In this document: positions 6,034-10,610 of the stretch, piece by piece
Numbering within the stretch: position 1 is the stretch's first letter
Layout of the letters: each line of letters starts with the position of its first letter
Source of the DNA: Mycobacterium sp.
Lineage (GTDB): Bacteria > Actinomycetota > Actinomycetes > Mycobacteriales > Mycobacteriaceae
DNA length: 10,610 nt
Reading direction: 5' to 3'
NCBI GenBank assembly: GCA_025965815.1
Contig: JAOPWF010000852.1
Location: forward strand, 1 to 10,610
Position numbers and translations under genes: made by a program
The notes under the pieces: generated by a model
What the model was told of the DNA's origin: nothing
Databases searched by the model: none
Seen by the model: the letters and a program-made list of their open reading frames with translations, nothing else

Positions 6034-7973
6034 TGGTTGGGGCGAGCGAAGCGACGGGAAAAGCCACTGGGGCGAGCGAAGCGACGGGAAGAGCCACTGG
6101 GGCGAAGACCATAACGCGCCAGCTGCTTCGGATCACCACCGCCGGTTCGGTGGACGATGGCAAGAGCACGCTGATCGGGCGGTTGATGCATGACACCGAC
6201 AGCCTGCCGCTGGATCACCTGGAAGCGGTCACGGATGAAGAGGGCGTGGCCGACCTGGCCGCGCTCTCCGACGGCCTGCGCGCAGAGCGCGAGCAGGGCA
6301 TCACCATCGACGTCGCCTACCGCTTCTTCTCCACCGACACCCGCAGCTACATCCTGGCCGACACGCCGGGCCACGAGCGCTACACCCGCAATATGTTCAC
6401 CGGCGCCTCGAACGCGCACGTGGCGATCCTCCTCGTCGACGCTCGCGCCGGGGTGCTGCGCCAGACCCGCCGCCACGCCCGGATCGCAAAACTGCTCGGC
6501 ATCAAGCACTTTGTGGCGACCGTCAACAAGATCGACCTGGTCGACTTCGATCAGACCCGCTTCAACGAGGTCACCGATCAGCTCCGGCAGATGGCCGCGC
6601 GACTCGGCGGCGCGGGCCTCGACCTCACCGTGATCCCAATCGCGGCCAAACACGGCGACAACGTAGTGCAGCGCTCGGACCGCACCCCGTGGTACGGCGG
6701 CCCGACACTGCTCGAATACCTGGAAGGCGTCGAACTGTCTGCCCCGCAACCGGAGGCGTCGAAGCTGCGGCTGCCGGTGCAGTGGGTGTCACGGCCCACG
6801 GCCCAACAGCGGCGGCGCTACACCGGTCGACTCGCGGCGGGCACCCTGAAGGTCGGTGACCCGGTGGTGTCGCTGCCCGCGGGCACCCGCTCGACCGTGG
6901 CAGCGGTGGATACAATGGACGACGACCGCGCGACCGCCGTTGCGCCGCTGTCGGTTTCGATCGAGCTGACCGATAACATCGATGTCGGTCGCGGTGACGT
7001 GCTGGTGAGCGGGTCGGCGGACGCGACACTGCCGGTGCTGGCGCGCGAGCTTGACGCGACGGTCTGCTGGTTCAGTGACACCCCGCTGCGCGCCGGCGAT
7101 CGGCTGGCGCTCAAGCAGACCACCACCACGGTGCGGGCGACGGTACAGGCACTGCACACCCGGTTGGACCCGGAGACACTCGACGAACTCGACGGCCCGG
7201 TTGAGTTGGGGCTCAACGACATCGGCTCGGTGACGCTTCGCACCAGTTCGATCGTGGTCGCCGACCCGTACTCGGAGAACCGGGACAGCGGTGCGTTCAT
7301 CCTCATCGACGAGTCCTCCAACGACACCGTCGGCGCCGGCACGATCCTCGAACCGCGGGAGGTCAAGCCCGGTGCCCAGACCCGCAATGACATCCGCTGG
7401 CATCCGTCGTCGCTGGACCGTGACTACCGCTGGGCGGCCACCGGTCAGCGCGGGGCCACCATCTGGTTCACCGGGCTGCCCGCGTCCGGCAAGTCGACGA
7501 TCGCGGTCGCCGTCGAGCGGGCGCTCGTCGAGTCCGGCCAGGTGGCGTATCTGCTCGACGGTGACAACCTGCGCCACGGCCTGTCCGACGACCTCGGCTT
7601 CTCGCCCGGGGACCGGGCCGAGAACATCCGCCGGGTGGGTCACCTGACCCGGCTGCTGGCCGACGCGGGAGTGGTGGCGTTGGCGTCGCTGGTCTCACCG
7701 CTGAAGTCGGATCGCGAGATCGCCCGGACCCTGAGCGACGCGGCCAAGCTGCCGTTCATCGAGGTCTACGTGTCCACGTCGCTCGCGGAATGTGAGAAGC
7801 GCGACCCGAAGGGCCTGTACGCACGGGCCCGCGCCGGTGAGCTGAAAGGGCTGACCGGTGTCGACGCACCCTATGAGCCACCGACCGACCCCGACCTGGC
7901 TCTCGACACCACCGGCGCGGACCTGGAGACGCTGGTCGCCAAGGTGCTCGAGGTGCTCGACGGCAGGCGTTAG
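6033..7973 (+). CDS. cysNC: Bifunctional CysNC: sulfate adenylyltransferase GTPase subunit / APS kinase
   Basis: This 646-residue fusion does two steps. Its CysN half couples GTP hydrolysis to APS formation by CysD, and its CysC half phosphorylates APS to PAPS. CysN: P-loop AGSVDDGKS (37-45), [11 protein letters not shown] (89-99), DTPGH (110-114) and NKID (165-168), then EF-Tu-like barrels to about residue 450. CysC: P-loop GLPASGKS (481-488), DGDNLRHG (509-516), [10 protein letters not shown], and the lid region [22 protein letters not shown] 6033 overlaps the cysD stop (TGATG). The open frame reaches further back to 5847, but that part lies inside cysD. M. tuberculosis CysNC has 614 residues as I recall; the excess is largely an N-terminal extension of about 25 residues built from two copies of GASEATG[KR]AT before the fold begins near [11 protein letters not shown] (28-38). 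The stop overlaps the convergent tam stop region by 4 bp. Confidence 0.95.
   Translation: MVGASEATGKATGASEATGRATGAKTITRQLLRITTAGSVDDGKSTLIGRLMHDTDSLPLDHLEAVTDEEGVADLAALSDGLRAEREQGITIDVAYRFFSTDTRSYILADTPGHERYTRNMFTGASNAHVAILLVDARAGVLRQTRRHARIAKLLGIKHFVATVNKIDLVDFDQTRFNEVTDQLRQMAARLGGAGLDLTVIPIAAKHGDNVVQRSDRTPWYGGPTLLEYLEGVELSAPQPEASKLRLPVQWVSRPTAQQRRRYTGRLAAGTLKVGDPVVSLPAGTRSTVAAVDTMDDDRATAVAPLSVSIELTDNIDVGRGDVLVSGSADATLPVLARELDATVCWFSDTPLRAGDRLALKQTTTTVRATVQALHTRLDPETLDELDGPVELGLNDIGSVTLRTSSIVVADPYSENRDSGAFILIDESSNDTVGAGTILEPREVKPGAQTRNDIRWHPSSLDRDYRWAATGQRGATIWFTGLPASGKSTIAVAVERALVESGQVAYLLDGDNLRHGLSDDLGFSPGDRAENIRRVGHLTRLLADAGVVALASLVSPLKSDREIARTLSDAAKLPFIEVYVSTSLAECEKRDPKGLYARARAGELKGLTGVDAPYEPPTDPDLALDTTGADLETLVAKVLEVLDGRR
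6041..6106 (+). repeat. In-frame 30-bp tandem duplication in the cysNC 5' end
   Basis: Positions 6041-6070 and 6071-6100 are identical except for one base (A at 6061, G at 6091). A partial third copy (GGCGAA) starts at 6101. The unit is ten codons long, so the frame is kept and the protein gains [10 protein letters not shown] / [10 protein letters not shown]. The GCGAGCGAAGCGACGGG core resembles a GC-rich word that I recall recurring in mycobacterial intergenic DNA, so it may be an inserted or expanded repeat and not an original part of the enzyme. Confidence 0.85.
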
Positions 7974-8740
7974 CGGCTGTCTACCTGAGCGACGACGAAG
8001 ATCCGCCGGAACGGGAAGAAGGTCCTGCCGTCGCGCCGTGCCGGGTACGCATCGTTGAGCAGCGGGATGAGCTCGTTGCGGAAGTGCCGCCAGTCGTCGT
8101 CATCCAGGCGGCTCTTCACCGGTGTCAACGCGGTGCCGGTGATCCACTCCAGCACGGGGTTCTCGCCGGTCAGCTGGTGGATGTAGGTGGTCTCCCAGGC
8201 GTGCACGGCGCAGCCGGCATCGGTGAGGTGGTCCGCGTACTCCGCCGGCGAGTCGACGATCTTGCCGACCCGAAACGGGATGTCGCGCAACGCTTCGGCC
8301 CACGGTGCGCGGCTGGCCAGCTCGCGCACGGCCACATGCGACGGCGCGTCGAAGTTACCGGGTACCTGCATGGCGATCCACGCGCCGGCCGGCAGCTCGC
8401 CGGCCCAGCGGACCAGCAGGTCGCGATGATCGGGCACCCACTGCAGCGCGGCGTTGCTCAACACCACGTCGGTGTCCGGCGCCGGCGACCAGCTCTGCAG
8501 CTCGCCCACCCGCGCATCGATGCCGCGCTCACGGGCGGCGGCCACCATTTCCGGTGAGCTGTCCAGCGCCTCGACGGCGGCGTCGGGCCAGCGCCGGCTC
8601 AGGTTGACGGTGAGATTGCCCGGACCGCAGCCCAGATCCGTCACCCGGCGGGGCTTGTTGGCGCCGACCCGTGACAGCAGATCGAAGAAGGGCCGGCCCC
8701 GCTGATCGGCGAACGCCAGGTATTGGTCCGGGTTCCACAT
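7970..8740 (-). CDS. tam: Trans-aconitate 2-methyltransferase
   Basis: Tam uses S-adenosylmethionine to methylate trans-aconitate, the by-product of citrate-cycle cis-aconitate that inhibits aconitase. The 256-residue protein is a class I (Rossmann) methyltransferase. [21 protein letters not shown] (2-22) is close to the E. coli Tam N-terminus. DLGCGPGN (35-42) is the SAM-binding motif [12 protein letters not shown] follows as motif II, and [11 protein letters not shown] is the family's NA.LQW.PDH signature. The C-terminal [11 protein letters not shown] matches the family end. The start at 8740 has AGGAG 4 nt upstream (8749-8745). A palindrome overlaps its likely -10 (TACACT, plus-strand positions 8759-8764). 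The gene is convergent with cysNC, their ends overlap by 4 bp, and no terminator is visible between them. Its position next to stf0 and a sulfatase follows the Rv0294-Rv0296c neighbourhood as I remember it. Confidence 0.93.
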   Translation of the reverse strand: MWNPDQYLAFADQRGRPFFDLLSRVGANKPRRVTDLGCGPGNLTVNLSRRWPDAAVEALDSSPEMVAAARERGIDARVGELQSWSPAPDTDVVLSNAALQWVPDHRDLLVRWAGELPAGAWIAMQVPGNFDAPSHVAVRELASRAPWAEALRDIPFRVGKIVDSPAEYADHLTDAGCAVHAWETTYIHQLTGENPVLEWITGTALTPVKSRLDDDDWRHFRNELIPLLNDAYPARRDGRTFFPFRRIFVVAQVDSR

Positions 8741-8751
8741 GACGCTCCTAA

Positions 8752-8767
8752 CAGTACGAGTGTACTG
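8752..8767. promoter_or_regulatory. Palindromic operator candidate over the tam promoter
   Basis: CAGTAC (8752-8757) and GTACTG (8762-8767) form a perfect 6-bp inverted repeat around GAGT. Read on the minus strand it contains TACACT, a TANNNT -10 box whose start point would lie about 10-12 nt before the tam ATG. A dimeric repressor, for example of the TetR family, bound here would block tam. No such regulator gene is inside the window. Confidence 0.5.
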
Positions 8768-8791
8768 CTAGGGCCATCCGCGGTGGGCGTG

Positions 8792-8833
8792 TTCGGGCCG
8801 GGCGGACCGACTGATATAGATAACCGTATAACC
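8792..8833 (+). promoter_or_regulatory. Candidate promoter of the DUF35-thiolase operon
   Basis: An AT-rich island stands in GC-rich DNA. TTCGGG (8792-8797) and TATAGA (8815-8820) are spaced by 17 nt. TATAAC (8827-8832) is an alternative -10. The hexamer ATAACC occurs twice, at 8820-8825 and 8828-8833, and AACCGT (8822-8827) pairs with ACGGTT (8847-8852), so a regulator site may overlap. The exact start point cannot be fixed from sequence. Confidence 0.35.
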
Positions 8834-8867
8834 ACATGCGGGGCGGACGGTTCGAGGAGTCAAAACG

Positions 8868-9326
8868 ATGACCGAGGCATACACGCGGCCGGACCTACGG
8901 CTGACGCCGACCCCGAACGCGGAGAACACGCCATTCTGGACCGGGGGCCGCAATGGCGAACTGCTGATCATGCGCTGCCACAACTGCGGGCACTTCTTCC
9001 ACCCCCCCGGCCCGATGTGCTGGCGCTGCAGAAGTACCCAGGTGGCTCCGGAAGCGGTGTCCGGACGTGCGACGGTCGCGGCCTACACGATCAACCGGCA
9101 ACCGTGGATCCCCGGCCTGGAACCGCCGTACATCGTCGCGATGGTCGAACTCGCCGAGGAACCCGACGTCCGGCTCATCACCAATATCGTCGATGTCCCC
9201 CTCGATGACATCAGCATCGGCCTGGAGGTACAGGTGTTCTTCGAGGATTGGACCGCATCCGGAGGGCAGGAGGACCCCCGGGTGTGGCTGCCGTTGTTCC
9301 GTCCGGTCAGCGCGGTGAACGCATGA
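8868..9326 (+). CDS. Zinc-ribbon/OB-fold protein of the DUF35 (ChsH2-like) family
   Basis: A 152-residue protein with the two-part DUF35 layout. An N-terminal helix region, PNAENTPFWTGGRNGELL (16-33), leads into a rubredoxin-like zinc ribbon with C37, C40, C51 and C54 (CX2C-X10-CX2C). An OB-fold follows, running from about GRATVAAYTINRQPW (68 onward) to the end. Such proteins are partners of thiolase-fold enzymes or part of MaoC-type hydratases; they help hold the acyl-CoA and assemble the complex. The start at 8868 has GAGGAG 8 nt upstream. The stop overlaps the ATG of the thiolase-like gene (ATGA, 9323-9326), the usual sign of an obligate partner pair. Its exact substrate is unknown; the known examples act on steroid side chains and other branched acyl-CoAs. 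Confidence 0.9.
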   Translation: MTEAYTRPDLRLTPTPNAENTPFWTGGRNGELLIMRCHNCGHFFHPPGPMCWRCRSTQVAPEAVSGRATVAAYTINRQPWIPGLEPPYIVAMVELAEEPDVRLITNIVDVPLDDISIGLEVQVFFEDWTASGGQEDPRVWLPLFRPVSAVNA

Positions 9327-10528
9327 GCTCATCGCTTCGGGCCGGCCCGTTCGACGGCAAGGCGGTCATCACCGGCGCCGGAAAGTCGCAGGTCGGCCGG
9401 CGACTGGGGCGGACCGGACTGGACCTCACGCTGGAGGCCGTCACCCGCGCGATCGTGGATGCCGGGCTCAGCGTCGACGACATCGACGGCGTGGCCAGCT
9501 ACCCCGGTCCCGGCGTGCCGGACCTCGGCTTCTCCGGCGCCGACGTGACCCAGGTGCGCAACGCGCTGGGCCTGCGCAGCCGCTGGTACATGTCGGCGAT
9601 AGAGACCGCAGGCCAGATCGGCCCGGCGATCGAAGCCTGCATGGCGGTCACCCTCGGGCTGGCCAACCACGTCGTCGTGTTCCGTTCGGTGTGGGAGTCG
9701 ACGGCCGCCGCCCAAGCCGGTGGCGGTCGGGCGTCGGTGTTGTTCACCGGCGGTAAGCTGCCGCCGCAGCTGGAGTGGGTCGCGCCGTTCGGCGCGCTGT
9801 CAGCTGCGAACTGGCTGGCCATGCCCGCGCAGCGCTACATGCACGACTTCGGCCTCACCCGTGAGCAACTCGGCGCCATCGCTATCAACGCACGGCGCAA
9901 CGCGGGCCTGAATCCCGACGCCATCTACCGCGAACCGATGTCGATGGAGGACTACCTGGGCGCCCGGATGATCTCCGAGCCGCTGTGCCTGTACGACTGC
10001 GACGTCCCGTGCGATGGCGCCACCGCGGTGATCATTTCCCGCCGTGACGCCGCGGCCGGCTTGCCGCGGCATCCGCTCACCGTCGAATCGGTTGGCCCCG
10101 GGATGGTGGAGCGCGCCACCTGGGACCAGCGCAAGGACATCACGACCATGGCCGCCCACGACGCCGGGGCCACGCTGTGGGAGCACACCACCATGACCCC
10201 GGCCGACGTCGACATGGCTCAGCTGTACGACGGCTTCAGCTTCCTGACCGTGATGTGGCTGGAGGCAATGGGTTTCTGCCAGCACGGTGAGGTCGGCAAG
10301 TTTGTCGAGGGTGGGGAGCGGATCGCCCTGGACGGGGAGTTGCCGATCAATACCAGCGGCGGTCAGTTGTCCGGCGGCCGGCTGCACGGCATGGGCTTCC
10401 TGCATGAGGCGTGCGTGCAGCTGTGGGGCGACGGCGGCGACCGGCAGGCCCCCAAGACTCCGGAGGTGGTGGCCGTCGGTGTCGGCGGCGGACCGGTCGC
10501 CGGAGCAATATTGTTGAGTTCCAGATAG
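9323..10528 (+). CDS. Thiolase-fold lipid-transfer-type protein, probably an acyl-CoA aldolase
   Basis: A 401-residue protein of the SCP-X/Ltp thiolase-like family. Family features are the N-terminal AVITGAGKSQVGRRLGRTGLDLTLEA region (14-39), DIDGVASYPG (53-62), RMISEPLCLYDCDVPCDGA (215-233), QLYDGFSF (300-307) and NTSGGQLSGGRLHGMG (343-358, with H355). The nucleophilic cysteine of true thiolases is missing: the usual place reads SAIETAGQIG (91-100), and the C-terminal acid/base cysteine loop reads VGVGGGPVAG (385-394). This pattern fits Ltp2-like retro-aldolases, which use tyrosines (Y302 is a candidate) and work with a DUF35 protein, exactly the gene that overlaps upstream. ATG 9323 is chosen for the ATGA overlap; the in-frame extension to 9248 lies inside the DUF35 gene. 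The substrate is likely a steroid or branched-chain hydroxyacyl-CoA, inferred only from the family. Confidence 0.88.
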   Translation: MSSSLRAGPFDGKAVITGAGKSQVGRRLGRTGLDLTLEAVTRAIVDAGLSVDDIDGVASYPGPGVPDLGFSGADVTQVRNALGLRSRWYMSAIETAGQIGPAIEACMAVTLGLANHVVVFRSVWESTAAAQAGGGRASVLFTGGKLPPQLEWVAPFGALSAANWLAMPAQRYMHDFGLTREQLGAIAINARRNAGLNPDAIYREPMSMEDYLGARMISEPLCLYDCDVPCDGATAVIISRRDAAAGLPRHPLTVESVGPGMVERATWDQRKDITTMAAHDAGATLWEHTTMTPADVDMAQLYDGFSFLTVMWLEAMGFCQHGEVGKFVEGGERIALDGELPINTSGGQLSGGRLHGMGFLHEACVQLWGDGGDRQAPKTPEVVAVGVGGGPVAGAILLSSR

Positions 10529-10542
10529 TTTCAGGAGATTTG

Positions 10543-10610
10543 ATGTCGCTTCGTGTTGGTATCGTCGGCGTGGGCTGGGGCTCACACGTGCAGGTTCCCG
10601 GATTCCGGGC
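10543..10610 (+). CDS. Gfo/Idh/MocA-type oxidoreductase, N-terminal fragment
   Basis: Only the first 22 residues are inside the window, and the gene continues past the right edge. They read MSLRVGIVGVGWGSHVQVPG and on, a beta strand followed by GVGWGS, the glycine-rich dinucleotide-binding turn. The following HVQVPGFR resembles the G.G..H.P.....P. start of Gfo/Idh/MocA dehydrogenases. AGGAG (10533-10537) lies 5 nt before the ATG. It starts 14 nt after the thiolase-like gene and is probably in the same operon. The family call rests on a short fragment. Confidence 0.65.
   Translation, partial: MSLRVGIVGVGWGSHVQVPGFR

Noticed and set aside
8084..8557. Plus-strand 157-codon frame over tam
   Set aside because: It is the antisense of tam, which has clear methyltransferase motifs and a good ribosome binding site.
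9248..9322. Upstream in-frame extension of the thiolase-like gene
   Set aside because: It lies inside the DUF35 gene; the ATGA overlap at 9323 is the natural start.

Overview
This is a GC-rich window that reads as a chromosomal segment of a mycobacterium, probably a fast-growing or environmental Mycolicibacterium-like species. The reasons are the high-GC third codon positions, the trehalose 2-sulfotransferase Stf0, the fused CysNC, and several TANNNT -10 boxes placed 6-7 nt upstream of ATG codons, the usual mycobacterial leaderless-mRNA arrangement. I see no tRNA, rRNA, CRISPR array or insertion sequence.

Layout. (1) 1-390, minus strand: the N-terminal part of a PAP2-family membrane phosphatase, running off the left edge. 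It is divergent from (2) 537-2207, an NCS1-type purine/cytosine-like permease with a Cys/His-rich C-terminal tail. (3) 2211-2251: a 15-bp perfect inverted repeat that spans the likely promoter and start codon of (4) 2243-2731, an unrecognised 162-residue protein. (5) About 2868-4241: a formylglycine-type sulfatase. (6) 4307-5110 stf0, 5107-6033 cysD and 6033-7973 cysNC: a tightly overlapping gene set. (7) 7970-8740, minus strand: tam, a trans-aconitate methyltransferase, convergent with cysNC and overlapping it by 4 bp. (8) A 127-bp divergent regulatory region carrying a palindrome over the tam promoter. (9) 8868-9326 and 9323-10528: a zinc-ribbon/OB-fold (DUF35) protein and a thiolase-fold protein lacking the thiolase cysteines, overlapping by 4 bp. 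(10) 10543 to the right edge: the start of a Gfo/Idh/MocA-type oxidoreductase.

How it works together. The centre of the window is a sulfur-group module. CysD with the CysN part of CysNC makes APS from sulfate and ATP, the CysC part phosphorylates it to PAPS, and Stf0 moves the sulfuryl group to trehalose. The sulfatase just upstream could remove sulfate from esters. In M. tuberculosis, as I remember the map, the sulfatase (Rv0296c), stf0 (Rv0295c) and tam (Rv0294) are neighbours while cysD/cysNC lie elsewhere. Here cysD-cysNC sits exactly between stf0 and tam and is coupled to stf0, which suggests a PAPS supply dedicated to sulfation. The CysNC N-terminus also carries an in-frame 30-bp tandem duplication.

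The right-hand genes belong to acyl-CoA or steroid-type catabolism. A stand-alone DUF35 protein paired with a thiolase-like protein without the nucleophilic Cys recalls Ltp2-type aldolase complexes. No completely new system is evident. The best leads are the coupled sulfation operon, the hairpin over the 2243 start, the permease tail and the CysNC repeat.
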